Shown here in pieces: positions 8,378 to 18,171 of a stretch of DNA of 64,000 nucleotides (position 1 is the stretch's first letter; every line of letters begins with the position of its first letter). The notes under the pieces are model-generated. The model was not told the origin of the DNA. It did no database searches and was given only the letters and a program-made list of their open reading frames with translations. The DNA is from Henricia sp. BOLD:AAB3569 (taxonomy: Eukaryota > Echinodermata > Asteroidea > Spinulosida > Echinasteridae): the NCBI GenBank assembly GCA_037783545.1, contig JBBELK010000492.1, positions 248,001 through 312,000 of the forward strand, read 5' to 3'. A program made the translations under genes and the position numbers.

Positions 8378-8523
8378 AAATAGCGGGTTCCCTGTACTTT
8401 TCCAGACTAGAAAGAAACGTTTCATAGAAATGGCCGTCTTTTGGTTGAGCGTCACCTTCTTTTCGGCACCCTCTGCGCGGAATTATCCGAATTAGCCGAA
8501 CATTTAGTCCGCACTTTCGAACA

Positions 8524-8594
8524 GCACCGGTGGTTCAGTGGTATAATTCTCGCCTGCCACGCGGGAGGCCCGGGTTCGATTCCCGGCCGGTGCA
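8524..8594 (+). tRNA. tRNA-Gly(GCC), D-arm variant
   Basis: Unit 15; nt 21 G to T. This also destroys the EcoRI site found in the other copies. Confidence 0.85.
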
Positions 8595-8697
8595 GATTGT
8601 TATCGATTCATTGTTTGACAGTTTTCTTGCAGGAGTAGTTTTACTTCAAGTGGGAATATTCCCGCAACCAAAATCTCACTTCTAGCTTTTCTCGGGT

Positions 8698-8768
8698 GCA
8701 TTGGTGGTTCAGTGGTAGAATTCTCGCCTCCCACGCGGGAGACCCGGGTTCAATTCCCGGCCAATGCA
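8698..8768 (+). tRNA. tRNA-Gly(CCC)
   Basis: Unit 15; consensus. Confidence 0.95.
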
Positions 8769-8899
8769 AACTGACTGGTTTCCGTACTTTGCTGGACTCC
8801 AAAATACGTTTTATAGACATGGCTGTCTTTTGGTTGAGCGTCACCTTCAATGTTTCCATTCACCTGCAACCCAAAATTCCCTCCGCTATTTCTCCAGTT

Positions 8900-8970
8900 G
8901 CATTGGTGGTTCAGTGGTAGAATTCTCGCCTTCCAAGCGGGAGACCCGGGTTCAATTCCCGGCTAATGCA
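8900..8970 (+). tRNA. tRNA-Gly(TCC)
   Basis: Unit 15; consensus. The next spacer lacks 9 bp between short direct repeats CCGAA and CCGAA near 9080. Confidence 0.95.
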
Positions 8971-9107
8971 AAATAGCGGGTTCCCTGTACTTTTCCAGAC
9001 TAGAAAGAAACGTTTCATAGAAATGGCCGTCTTTTGGTTGAGCGTCACCTTCTTTTCGGCACCCTCTGCGCGGAATTATCCGAACATTTAGTCCGCACTT
9101 TCGAACA

Positions 9108-9178
9108 GCACCGGTGGTTCAGTGGTAGAATTCTCGCCTGCCACGCGGGAGGCCCGGGTTCGATTCCCGGCCGGTGCA
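9108..9178 (+). tRNA. tRNA-Gly(GCC)
   Basis: Unit 16; consensus. Confidence 0.95.
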
Positions 9179-9281
9179 GATTGTTATAGATTCATTGTTT
9201 GACAGTTTTCTTGCAGGAGTAGTTTTACTTCAAGTGGGAATATGCCCGCAACCAAAATCTCACTTCTAGCTTTTCTCGGGT

Positions 9282-9352
9282 GCATTGGTGGTTCAGTGGT
9301 AGAATTCTCGCCTCCCACGCGGGAGACCCGGGTTCAATTCCCGGCCAATGCA
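9282..9352 (+). tRNA. tRNA-Gly(CCC)
   Basis: Unit 16; consensus. Confidence 0.95.
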
Positions 9353-9483
9353 AACTGACTGGTTTCCGTACTTTGCTGGACTCCAAAATACGTTTTATAG
9401 AAATGGCTGTCTTTTGGTTGAGCGTCACCTTCAATGTTTCCATTCACCTGCAACCCAAAATTCCCTCCGCTATTTCTCCAGTT

Positions 9484-9554
9484 GCATTGGTGGTTCAGTG
9501 GTAGAATTCTCGCCTTCCAATCGGGAGACCCGGGTTCAATTCCCGGCTAATGCA
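9484..9554 (+). tRNA. tRNA-Gly(TCC), anticodon-stem variant
   Basis: Unit 16; nt 38 G to T breaks the pair closing the anticodon loop. Confidence 0.8.
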
Positions 9555-9700
9555 AAATAGCGGGTTCCCTGTACTTTTCCAGACTAGAAAGAAACGTTTC
9601 ATAGAAATGGCCGTCTTTTGGTTGAGCGTCACCTTCTTTTCGGCACCCTCTGCGCGGAATTATCCGAATTAGCCGAACATTTAGTCCGCACTTTCGAACA

Positions 9701-9771
9701 GCACCGGTGGTTCAGTGGTAGAATTCTCGCCTGCCACGCGGGAGGCCCGGGTTCGATTCCCGGCCGGTGCA
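9701..9771 (+). tRNA. tRNA-Gly(GCC)
   Basis: Unit 17; consensus. Confidence 0.95.
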
Positions 9772-9874
9772 GATTGTTATAGATTCATTGTTTGACAGTT
9801 TTCTTGCAGGAGTAGTTTTACTTCAAGTGGGAATATGCCCGCAACCAAAATCTCACTTCTAGCTTTTCTCGGGT

Positions 9875-9945
9875 GCATTGGTGGTTCAGTGGTAGAATTC
9901 TCGCCTCCCACGCGGGAGACCCGGGTTCAATTCCCGGCCAATGCA
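9875..9945 (+). tRNA. tRNA-Gly(CCC)
   Basis: Unit 17; consensus. Confidence 0.95.
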
Positions 9946-10076
9946 AACTGACTGGTTTCCGTACTTTGCTGGACTCCAAAATACGTTTTATAGAAATGGC
10001 TGTCTTTTGGTTGAGCGTCACCTTCAATGTTTCCATTCACCTGCAACCCAAAATTCCCTCCGCTATTTCTCCAGTT

Positions 10077-10147
10077 GCATTGGTGGTTCAGTGGTAGAAT
10101 TCTCGCCTTCCAAGCGGGAGACCCGGGTTCAATTCCCGGCTAATGCA
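10077..10147 (+). tRNA. tRNA-Gly(TCC)
   Basis: Unit 17; consensus. Confidence 0.95.
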
Positions 10148-10293
10148 AAATAGCGGGTTCCCTGTACTTTTCCAGACTAGAAAGAAACGTTTCATAGAAA
10201 TGGCCGTCTTTTGGTTGAGCGTCACCTTCTTTTCGGCACCCTCTGCGCGGAATTATCCGAATTAGCCGAACATTTAGTCCGCACTTTCGAACA

Positions 10294-10364
10294 GCACCGG
10301 TGGTTCAGTGGTAGAATTCTCGCCTGCCACGCGGGAGGCCCGGGTTCGATTCCCGGCCGGTGCA
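10294..10364 (+). tRNA. tRNA-Gly(GCC)
   Basis: Unit 18; consensus. Confidence 0.95.
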
Positions 10365-10467
10365 GATTGTTATAGATTCATTGTTTGACAGTTTTCTTGC
10401 AGGTGTAGTTTTACTTCAAGTGGGAATATGCCCGCAACCAAAATCTCACTTCTAGCTTTTCTCGGGT

Positions 10468-10538
10468 GCATTGGTGGTTCAGTGGTAGAATTCTCGCCTC
10501 CCACGCGGGAGACCCGGGTTCAATTCCCGGCCAATGCA
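10468..10538 (+). tRNA. tRNA-Gly(CCC)
   Basis: Unit 18; consensus. Confidence 0.95.
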
Positions 10539-10669
10539 AACTGACTGGTTTCCGTACTTTGCTGGACTCCAAAATACGTTTTATAGAAATGGCTGTCTTT
10601 TGGTTGAGCGTCACCTTCAATGTTTCCATTCACCTGCAACCCAAAATTCCCTCCGCTATTTCTCCAGTT

Positions 10670-10740
10670 GCATTGGTGGTTCAGTGGTAGAATTCTCGCC
10701 TTCCAAGCGGGAGACCCGGGTTCAATTCCCGGCTAATGCA
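10670..10740 (+). tRNA. tRNA-Gly(TCC)
   Basis: Unit 18; consensus. Confidence 0.95.
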
Positions 10741-10886
10741 AAATAGCGGGTTCCCTGTACTTTTCCAGACTAGAAAGAAACGTTTCATAGAAATGGCCGT
10801 CTTTTGGTTGAGCGTCACCTTCTTTTCGGCACCCTCTGCGCGGAATTATCAGAATTAGCCGAACATTTAGTCCTCACTTTCGAACA

Positions 10887-10957
10887 GCACCGGTGGTTCA
10901 GTGGTAGAATTCTCGCCTGCCACGCGGGAGGCCCGGGTTCGATTCCCGGCCGGTGCA
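10887..10957 (+). tRNA. tRNA-Gly(GCC)
   Basis: Unit 19; consensus. Confidence 0.95.
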
Positions 10958-11060
10958 GATTGTTATAGATTCATTGTTTGACAGTTTTCTTGCAGGAGTA
11001 GTTTTACTTCAAGTGGGAATATGCCCGCAACCAAAATCTCACTTCTAGCTTTTCTCGGGT

Positions 11061-11131
11061 GCATTGGTGGTTCAGTGGTAGAATTCTCGCCTCCCACGCG
11101 GGAGACCCGGGTTCAATTCCCGGCCAATGCA
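11061..11131 (+). tRNA. tRNA-Gly(CCC)
   Basis: Unit 19; consensus. Confidence 0.95.
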
Positions 11132-11262
11132 AACTGACTGGTTTCCGTACTTTGCTGTACTCCAGAATACGTTTTATAGAAATGGCTGTCTTTTGGTTGA
11201 GCCTCACCTTCAATGTTTCCATTCACCTGCAACCCAAAATTCCCTCCGCTATTTCTCCAGTT

Positions 11263-11333
11263 GCATTGGTGGTTCAGTGGTAGAATTCTCGCCTTCCAAG
11301 CGGGAGACCCGGGTTCAATTCCCGGCTAATGCA
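11263..11333 (+). tRNA. tRNA-Gly(TCC)
   Basis: Unit 19; consensus. Confidence 0.95.
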
Positions 11334-11479
11334 AAATAGCGGGTTCCCTGTACTTTTCCAGACTAGAAAGAAACGTTTCATAGAAATGGCCGTCTTTTGG
11401 TTGAGCGTCACCTTCTTTTCGGCACCCTCTGCGCGGAATTATCCGAATTAGCCGAACATTTAGTCCGCACTTTCGAACA

Positions 11480-11550
11480 GCACCGGTGATTCAGTGGTAG
11501 AATTCTCGCCTGCCACGCGGGAGGCCCGGGTTCGATTCCCGGCCGGTGCA
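11480..11550 (+). tRNA. tRNA-Gly(GCC), A-box variant
   Basis: Unit 20; nt 10 G to A, as in unit 13. Confidence 0.82.
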
Positions 11551-11653
11551 GATTGTTATAGATTCATTGTTTGACAGTTTTCTTGCAGGAGTAGTTTTAC
11601 TTCAAGTGGGAATATGCCCGCAACCAAAATCTCACTTCTAGCTTTTCTCGGGT

Positions 11654-11724
11654 GCATTGGTGGTTCAGTGGTAGAATTCTCGCCTCCCACGCGGGAGACC
11701 CGGGTTCAATTCCCGGCCAATGCA
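11654..11724 (+). tRNA. tRNA-Gly(CCC)
   Basis: Unit 20; consensus. Confidence 0.95.
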
Positions 11725-11855
11725 AACTGACTGGTTTCCGTACTTTGCTGGACTCCAAAATACGTTTTATAGAAATGGCTGTCTTTTGGTTGAGCGTCAC
11801 CTTCAATGTTTCCATTCACCTGCAACCCAAAATTCCCTCCGCTATTTCTCCAGTT

Positions 11856-11926
11856 GCATTGGTGGTTCAGTGGTAGAATTCTCGCCTTCCAAGCGGGAGA
11901 CCCGGGTTCAATTCCCGGCTAATGCA
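11856..11926 (+). tRNA. tRNA-Gly(TCC)
   Basis: Unit 20; consensus. Confidence 0.95.
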
Positions 11927-12072
11927 AAATAGCGGGTTCCCTGTACTTTTCCAGACTAGAAAGAAACGTTTCATAGAAATGGCCGTCTTTTGGTTGAGCG
12001 TCACCTTCTTTTCGGCACCCTCTGCGCGGAATTATCCGAATTAGCCGAACATTTAGTCCGCACTTTCGAACA

Positions 12073-12143
12073 GCACCGGTGGTTCAGTGGTAGAATTCTC
12101 GCCTGCCACGCGGGAGGCCCGGGTTCGATTCCCGGCCGGTGCA
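12073..12143 (+). tRNA. tRNA-Gly(GCC)
   Basis: Unit 21; consensus. Confidence 0.95.
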
Positions 12144-12246
12144 GATTGTTATAGATTCATTGTTTGACAGTTTTCTTGCAGGAGTAGTTTTACTTCAAGT
12201 GGGAATATGCCCGCAACCAAAATCTCACTTCTAGCTTTTCTCGGGT

Positions 12247-12317
12247 GCATTGGTGGTTCAGTGGTAGAATTCTCGCTTCCCACGCGGGAGACCCGGGTTC
12301 AATTCCCGGCCAATGCA
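12247..12317 (+). tRNA. tRNA-Gly(CCC), loop variant
   Basis: Unit 21; nt 31 C to T, the first base of the anticodon loop; likely tolerated. Confidence 0.9.
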
Positions 12318-12448
12318 AACTGACTGGTTTCCGTACTTTGCTGGACTCCAAAATACGTTTTATAGAAATGGCTGTCTTTTGGTTGAGCGTCACCTTCAAT
12401 GTTTCCATTCACCTGCAACCCAAAATTCCCTCCGCTATTTCTCCAGTT

Positions 12449-12519
12449 GCATTGGTGGTTCAGTGGTAGAATTCTCGCCTTCCAAGCGGGAGACCCGGGT
12501 TCAATTCCCGGCTAATGCA
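12449..12519 (+). tRNA. tRNA-Gly(TCC)
   Basis: Unit 21; consensus. Confidence 0.95.
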
Positions 12520-12665
12520 AAATAGCGGGTTCCCTGTACTTTTCCAGACTAGAAAGAAACGTTTCATAGAAATGGCCGTCTTTTGGTTGAGCGTCACCTT
12601 CTTTTCGGCACCCTCTGCGCGGAATTATCCGAATTAGCCGAACATTTAGTCCGCACTTTCGAACA

Positions 12666-12736
12666 GCACCGGTGGTTCAGTGGTAGAATTCTCGCCTGCC
12701 ACGCGGGAGGCCCGGGTTCGATTCCCGGCCGGTGCA
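12666..12736 (+). tRNA. tRNA-Gly(GCC)
   Basis: Unit 22; consensus. This unit is rearranged and 813 bp long. Confidence 0.95.
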
Positions 12737-12839
12737 GATTGTTATAGATTCATTGTTTGACAGTTTTCTTGCAGGAGTAGTTTTACTTCAAGTGGGAATA
12801 TGCCCGCAACCAAAATCTCACTTCTAGCTTTTCTCGGGT

Positions 12840-12923
12840 GCATTGGTGGTTCAGTGGTAGAATTCTCGCCTCCCACGCGGGAGACCCGGGTTCAATTCCC
12901 GGGTTCAATTCCCGGCCAATGCA
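12840..12923 (+). pseudogene. Expanded tRNA-Gly(CCC) with doubled T arm
   Basis: Unit 22; 84 nt. A 13-bp tandem duplication (GGGTTCAATTCCC twice) doubles the B box and T-arm core. One duplicate could fold as the normal T arm with the other bulged out, but a functional tRNA is unlikely. Downstream, spacer 2 breaks off at about 13016 and rejoins spacer 1 just before the next CCC gene, so its TCC partner is missing. Confidence 0.75.
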
Positions 12924-13059
12924 AACTGACTGGTTTCCGTACTTTGCTGGACTCCAAAATACGTTTTATAGAAATGGCTGTCTTTTGGTTGAGCGTCACC
13001 TTCAATGTTTCCATTCAATATGCCCGCAACCAAAATCTCACTTCTAGCTTTTCTCGGGT

Positions 13060-13130
13060 GCATTGGTGGTTCAGTGGTAGAATTCTCGCCTCCCACGCGG
13101 GAGACCCGGGTTCAATTCCCGGCCAATGCA
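13060..13130 (+). tRNA. tRNA-Gly(CCC)
   Basis: Unit 22; consensus, second CCC gene of the rearranged unit, with only the last 44 bp of the usual upstream spacer. Confidence 0.94.
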
Positions 13131-13261
13131 AACTGACTGGTTTCCGTACTTTGCTGGACTCCAAAATACGTTTTATAGAAATGGCTGTCTTTTGGTTGAG
13201 CGTCACCTTCAATGTTTCCATTCACCTGCAACCCAAAATTCCCTCCGCTATTTCTCCAGTT

Positions 13262-13332
13262 GCATTGGTGGTTCAGTGGTAGAATTCTCGCCTTCCAAGC
13301 GGGAGACCCGGGTTCAATTCCCGGCTAATGCA
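13262..13332 (+). tRNA. tRNA-Gly(TCC)
   Basis: Unit 22; consensus. Confidence 0.95.
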
Positions 13333-13478
13333 AAATAGCGGGTTCCCTGTACTTTTCCAGACTAGAAAGAAACGTTTCATAGAAATGGCCGTCTTTTGGT
13401 TGAGCGTCACCTTCTTTTCGGCACCCTCTGCGCGGAATTATCCGAATTAGCCGAACATTTAGTCCGCACTTTCGAACA

Positions 13479-13549
13479 GCACCTGTGGTTCAGTGGTAGA
13501 ATTCTCGCCTGCCACGCGGGAGGCCCGGGTTCTATTCCCGGCCGGTGCA
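13479..13549 (+). tRNA. tRNA-Gly(GCC), degenerate
   Basis: Unit 23; nt 6 G to T mismatches nt 65, and nt 55 G to T alters the T loop and B box. Probably weak or inactive. Confidence 0.65.
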
Positions 13550-13652
13550 GATTGTTATAGATTCATTGTTTGACAGTTTTCTTGCAGGAGTAGTTTTACT
13601 TCAAGTGGGAATATGCCCGCAACCAAAATCTCACTTCTATCTTTTCTCGGGT

Positions 13653-13723
13653 GCATTGGTGGTTCAGTGGTAGAATTCTCGCCTCCCACGCGGGAGACCC
13701 GGGTTCAATTCCCGGCCAATGCA
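13653..13723 (+). tRNA. tRNA-Gly(CCC)
   Basis: Unit 23; consensus. Confidence 0.95.
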
Positions 13724-13854
13724 AACTGACTGGTTTCCGTACTTTGCTGGACTCCAAAATACGTTTTATATAAATGGCTGTCTTTTGGTTGAGCATCACC
13801 TTCAATGTTTCCATTCACCTGCAACCCAAAATTCCCTCCGCTATTTCTCCAGTT

Positions 13855-13925
13855 GCATTGGTGGTTCAGTGGTAGAATTCTCGCCTTCCAAGCGGGAGAC
13901 CCGGGTTCAATTCCCGGCTAATGCA
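13855..13925 (+). tRNA. tRNA-Gly(TCC)
   Basis: Unit 23; consensus. Confidence 0.95.
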
Positions 13926-14071
13926 AAATAGCGGGTTCCCTGTACTTTTCCAGACTAGAAAGAAACGTTTCATAGAAATGGCCGTCTTTTGGTTGAGCGT
14001 CACCTTCTTTTCGGCACCCTCTGCGCGGAATTATCCGAATTAGCCGAACATTTAGTCCGCACTTTCGAACA

Positions 14072-14129
14072 GCACCGGTGGTTCAGTGGTAGAATTCTCG
14101 CCTGCCACGCGGGAGGCCCGGGTTCGATT
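14072..14129 (+). pseudogene. Truncated tRNA-Gly(GCC), 17-bp deletion
   Basis: Unit 24; normal through the T loop, then 17 bp are missing between two GATT direct repeats. The 3' T-stem strand, the 3' acceptor strand and the start of the trailer are lost, and the B box now ends in GATTGTT. It cannot fold as a tRNA. The same allele recurs in units 25, 30, 34, 35 and 40, always with a spacer carrying CATTGCTTG and TTCTCGCAGG. Confidence 0.92.
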
Positions 14130-14228
14130 GTTATAGATTCATTGCTTGACAGTTTTCTCGCAGGAGTAGTTTTACTTCAAGTGGGAATATGCCCGCAACC
14201 AAAATCTCACTTCTAGCTTTTCTCGGGT

Positions 14229-14299
14229 GCATTGGTGGTTCAGTGGTAGAATTCTCGCCTCCCACGCGGGAGACCCGGGTTCAATTCCCGGCCAATGCA
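14229..14299 (+). tRNA. tRNA-Gly(CCC)
   Basis: Unit 24; consensus. Confidence 0.95.
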
Positions 14300-14430
14300 A
14301 ACTGACTGGTTTCCGTACTTTGCTGGACTCCAAAATACGTTTTATAGAAATGGCTGTCTTTTGGTTGAGCGTCACCTTCAATGTTTCCATTCACCTGCAA
14401 CCCAAAATTCCCTCCGCTATTTCTCCAGTT

Positions 14431-14501
14431 GCATTGGTGGTTCAGTGGTAGAATTCTCGCCTTCCAAGCGGGAGACCCGGGTTCAATTCCCGGCTAATGC
14501 A
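14431..14501 (+). tRNA. tRNA-Gly(TCC)
   Basis: Unit 24; consensus. Confidence 0.95.
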
Positions 14502-14647
14502 AAATAGCGGGTTCCCTGTACTTTTCCAGACTAGAAAGAAACGTTTCATAGAAATGGCCGTCTTTTGGTTGAGCGTCACCTTCTTTTCGGCACCCTCTGC
14601 GCGGAATTATCCGGATTAGCCGAACATTTAGTCCGCACTTTCGAACA

Positions 14648-14705
14648 GCACCGGTGGTTCAGTGGTAGAATTCTCGCCTGCCACGCGGGAGGCCCGGGTT
14701 CGATT
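14648..14705 (+). pseudogene. Truncated tRNA-Gly(GCC)
   Basis: Unit 25; the 17-bp deletion allele of unit 24. Confidence 0.92.
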
Positions 14706-14804
14706 GTTATAGATTCATTGCTTGACAGTTTTCTCGCAGGAGTAGTTTTACTTCAAGTGGGAATATGCCCGCAACCAAAATCTCACTTCTAGCTTTTCTC
14801 GGGT

Positions 14805-14875
14805 GCATTGGTGGTTCAGTGGTAGAATTCTCGCCTCCCACGCGGGAGACCCGGGTTCAATTCCCGGGCAATGCA
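14805..14875 (+). tRNA. tRNA-Gly(CCC), acceptor variant
   Basis: Unit 25; nt 64 C to G gives a G-G mismatch with nt 7. Shared with units 30, 35 and 40. Confidence 0.8.
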
Positions 14876-15006
14876 AACTGACTGGTTTCCGTACTTTGCT
14901 GGACTCCAAAATACGTTTTATAGAAATGGCTGTCTTTTGGTTGAGCGTCACCTTCAATGTTTCCATTCACCTGCAACCCAAAATTCCCTACGCTATTTCT
15001 CCAGTT

Positions 15007-15077
15007 GCATTGGTGGTTCAGTGGTAGAATTCTCGCCTTCCAAGCGGGAGACCCGGGTTCAATTCCCGGCTAATGCA
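15007..15077 (+). tRNA. tRNA-Gly(TCC)
   Basis: Unit 25; consensus. Confidence 0.95.
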
Positions 15078-15223
15078 AAATAGCGGGTTCCCTGTACTTT
15101 TCCAGACTAGAAAGAAACGTTTCATAGAAATGGCCGTCTTTTGGTTGAGCGTCACCTTCTTTTCGGCACCCTCTGCGCGGAATTATCCGAATTAGCCGAA
15201 CATTTAGTCCGCACTTTCGAACA

Positions 15224-15294
15224 GCACCGGTGGTTCAGTGGTAGAATTCTCGCCTGCCACGCGGGAGGCCCGGGTTCGATTCCCGGCCGGTGCA
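15224..15294 (+). tRNA. tRNA-Gly(GCC)
   Basis: Unit 26; consensus. Confidence 0.95.
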
Positions 15295-15397
15295 GATTGT
15301 TATAGATTAATTGTTTGACAGTTTTCTTGCAGGAGTAGTTTTACTTCAAGTGGGAATATGCCCGCAACCAAAATCTCACTTCTAGCTTTTCTCGGGT

Positions 15398-15468
15398 GCA
15401 TTGGTGGTTCAGTGGTAGAATTCTCGCCTCCCACGCGGGAGACCCGGGTTCAATTCCCGGCCAATGCA
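15398..15468 (+). tRNA. tRNA-Gly(CCC)
   Basis: Unit 26; consensus. Confidence 0.95.
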
Positions 15469-15599
15469 AACTGACTGGTTTCCGTACTTTGCTGGACTCC
15501 AAAATACGTTTTATAGAAATGGCTGTCTTTTGGTTGAGCGTCACCTTCAATGTTTCCATTCACCTGCAACCCAAAATTCCCTCCGCTATTTCTCCAGTT

Positions 15600-15670
15600 G
15601 CATTGGTGGTTCAGTGGTAGAATTCTCGCCTTCCAAGCGGGAGACCCGGGTTCAATTCCCGGCTAATGCA
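15600..15670 (+). tRNA. tRNA-Gly(TCC)
   Basis: Unit 26; consensus. Confidence 0.95.
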
Positions 15671-15816
15671 AAATAGCGGGTTCCCTGTACTTTTCCAGAC
15701 TAGAAAGAAACGTTTCATAGAAATGGCCGTCTTTTGGTTGAGCGTCACCTTCTTTTCGCCACCCTCTGCGCGGAATTATCCGAATTAGCCGAACATTTAG
15801 TCCGCACTTTCGAACA

Positions 15817-15887
15817 GCACCGGTGGTTCAGTGGTAGAATTCTCGCCTGCCACGCGGGAGGCCCGGGTTCGATTCCCGGCCGGTGCA
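15817..15887 (+). tRNA. tRNA-Gly(GCC)
   Basis: Unit 27; consensus. Confidence 0.95.
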
Positions 15888-15990
15888 GATTGTTATAGAT
15901 TCATTGTTTGACAGTTTTCTTGCAGGAGTAGTTTTACTTCAAGTGGGAATATGCCCGCAACCAAAATCTCACTTCTAGCTTTTCTCGGGT

Positions 15991-16061
15991 GCATTGGTGG
16001 TTCAGTGGTAGAATTCTCGCCTCCCACGCGGGAGACCCGGGTTCAATTCCCGGCCAATGCA
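15991..16061 (+). tRNA. tRNA-Gly(CCC)
   Basis: Unit 27; consensus. Confidence 0.95.
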
Positions 16062-16192
16062 AACTGACTGGTTTCCGTACTTTGCTGGACTCCAAAATAC
16101 GTTTTATAGAAATGGCTGTCTTTTGGTTGAGCGTCACCTTCAATGTTTCCATTCACCTGCAACCCAAAATTCCCTCCGCTATTTCTCCAGTT

Positions 16193-16263
16193 GCATTGGT
16201 GGTTCAGTGGTAGAATTCTCGCCTTCCAAGCGGGAGACCCGGGTTCAATTCCCGGCTAATGCA
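16193..16263 (+). tRNA. tRNA-Gly(TCC)
   Basis: Unit 27; consensus. Confidence 0.95.
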
Positions 16264-16409
16264 AAATAGCGGGTTCCCTGTACTTTTCCAGACTAGAAAG
16301 AAACGTTTCATAGAAATGGCCGTCTTTTGGTTGAGCGTCACCTTCTTTTCGCCACCCTCTGCGCGGAATTATCCGAATTAGCCGAACATTTAGTCCGCAC
16401 TTTCGAACA

Positions 16410-16480
16410 GCACCGGTGGTTCAGTGGTAGAATTCTCGCCTGTCACGCGGGAGGCCCGTGTTCGATTCCCGGCCGGTGCA
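16410..16480 (+). tRNA. tRNA-Gly(GCC) body with GTC (Asp) anticodon
   Basis: Unit 28; nt 34 C to T turns the anticodon GCC into GTC at 16442-16444, which reads aspartate codons. Everything else is the Gly body, except nt 50 G to T, which mismatches the T stem and alters the first B-box base. It is probably poorly expressed. An automated scan would likely call it tRNA-Asp or flag an isotype mismatch. An identical copy is at 22592-22662. Confidence 0.82.
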
Positions 16481-16583
16481 GATTGTTATAGATTCATTGT
16501 TTGACAGTTTTCTTGCAGGAGTAGTTTTACTTCAAGTGGGAATATGCCCGCAACCAAAATCTCACTTCTAGCTTTTCTCGGGT

Positions 16584-16654
16584 GCATTGGTGGTTCAGTG
16601 GTAGAATTCTCGCCTCCCACGCGGGAGACCCGGGTTCAATTCCCGGCCAATGCA
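16584..16654 (+). tRNA. tRNA-Gly(CCC)
   Basis: Unit 28; consensus. Confidence 0.95.
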
Positions 16655-16785
16655 AACTGACTGGTTTCCGTACTTTGCTGGACTCCAAAATACGTTTTAT
16701 AGAAATGGCTGTCTTTTGGTTGAGCGTCACCTTCAATGTTTCCATTCACCTGCAACCCAAAATTCCCTCCGCTATTTCTCCAGTT

Positions 16786-16856
16786 GCATTGGTGGTTCAG
16801 TGGTAGAATTCTCGCCTTCCAAGCGGGAGACCCGGGTTCAATTCCCGGCTAATGCA
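16786..16856 (+). tRNA. tRNA-Gly(TCC)
   Basis: Unit 28; consensus. Confidence 0.95.
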
Positions 16857-17002
16857 AAATAGCGGGTTCCCTGTACTTTTCCAGACTAGAAAGAATCGTT
16901 TCATAGAAATGGCCGTCTTTTGGTTGAGCGTCACCTTCTTTTCGGCACCCTCTGCGCGGAATTATCCGAATTAGCCGAACATTTAGTCCGCACTTTCGAA
17001 CA

Positions 17003-17073
17003 GCACCTGTGGTTCAGTGGTAGAATTCTCGCCTGCCACGCGGGAGGCCCGGGTTCGAATCCCGGCCGGTGCA
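17003..17073 (+). tRNA. tRNA-Gly(GCC), acceptor variant
   Basis: Unit 29; nt 6 G to T mismatches nt 65. Nt 57 T to A is in the T loop and harmless for the B box. Confidence 0.75.
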
Positions 17074-17176
17074 GATTGTTATAGATTCATTGTTTGACAG
17101 TTTTCTTGCAGGAGTAGTTTTACTTCAAGTGGGAATATGCCCGCAACCAAAATCTCACTTCTAGCTTTTCTCGGGT

Positions 17177-17247
17177 GCATTGGTGGTTCAGTGGTAGAAT
17201 TCTCGCCTCCCACGCGGGAGACCCGGGTTCAATTCCCGGCCAATGCA
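17177..17247 (+). tRNA. tRNA-Gly(CCC)
   Basis: Unit 29; consensus. Confidence 0.95.
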
Positions 17248-17378
17248 AACTGACTGGTTTCCGTACTTTGCTGGACTCCAAAATACGTTTTATAGAAATG
17301 GCTGTCTTTTGGTTGAGCATCACCTTCAATGTTTCCATTCACCTGCAACCCAAAATTCCCTCCGCTATTTCTCCAGTT

Positions 17379-17449
17379 GCATTGGTGGTTCAGTGGTAGA
17401 ATTCTCGCCTTCCAAGCGGGAGACCCGGGTTCAATTCCCGGCTAATGCA
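17379..17449 (+). tRNA. tRNA-Gly(TCC)
   Basis: Unit 29; consensus. Confidence 0.95.
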
Positions 17450-17595
17450 AAATAGCGGGTTCCCTGTACTTTTCCAGACTAGAAAGAAACGTTTCATAGA
17501 AATGGCCGTCTTTTGGTTGAGCGTCACCTTCTTTTCGGCACCCTCTGCGCGGAATTATCCGAATTAGCCGAACATTTAGTCCGCACTTTCGAACA

Positions 17596-17653
17596 GCACC
17601 GGTGGTTCAGTGGTAGAATTCTCGCCTGCCACGCGGGAGGCCCGGGTTCGATT
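17596..17653 (+). pseudogene. Truncated tRNA-Gly(GCC)
   Basis: Unit 30; the 17-bp deletion allele of unit 24. Confidence 0.92.
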
Positions 17654-17752
17654 GTTATAGATTCATTGCTTGACAGTTTTCTCGCAGGAGTAGTTTTACT
17701 TCAAGTGGGAATATGCCCGCAACCAAAATCTCACTTCTAGCTTTTCTCGGGT

Positions 17753-17823
17753 GCATTGGTGGTTCAGTGGTAGAATTCTCGCCTCCCACGCGGGAGACCC
17801 GGGTTTAATTCCCGGGCAATGCA
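17753..17823 (+). tRNA. tRNA-Gly(CCC), degenerate
   Basis: Unit 30; nt 54 C to T (the invariant T-loop C, also in the B box) together with nt 64 C to G. Probably impaired. Confidence 0.68.
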
Positions 17824-17954
17824 AACTGACTGGTTTCCGTACTTTGCTGGACTCCAAAATACGTTTTATAGAAATGGCTGTCTTTTGGTTGAGCGTCACC
17901 TTCAATGTTTCCATTCACCTGCAACCCAAAATTCCCTACGCTATTTCTCCAGTT

Positions 17955-18025
17955 GCATTGGTGGTTCAGTGGTAGAATTCTCGCCTTCCAAGCGGGAGAC
18001 CCGGGTTCAATTCCCGGCTAATGCA
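17955..18025 (+). tRNA. tRNA-Gly(TCC)
   Basis: Unit 30; consensus. Confidence 0.95.
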
Positions 18026-18171
18026 AAATAGCGGGTTCCCTGTACTTTTTCAGACTAGAAAGAAACGTTTCATAGAAATGGCCGTCTTTTGGTTGAGCGT
18101 CACCTTCTTTTCGGCACCCTCTGCGCGGAATTATCCGAATTAGCCGAACATTTAGTCCGCACTTTCGAACA

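Noticed and set aside
12800-13282. A 160-aa open frame across the rearranged unit
   Set aside because: It is made by the 13-bp duplication and spacer junction joining repeated non-coding frames, with no independent support.
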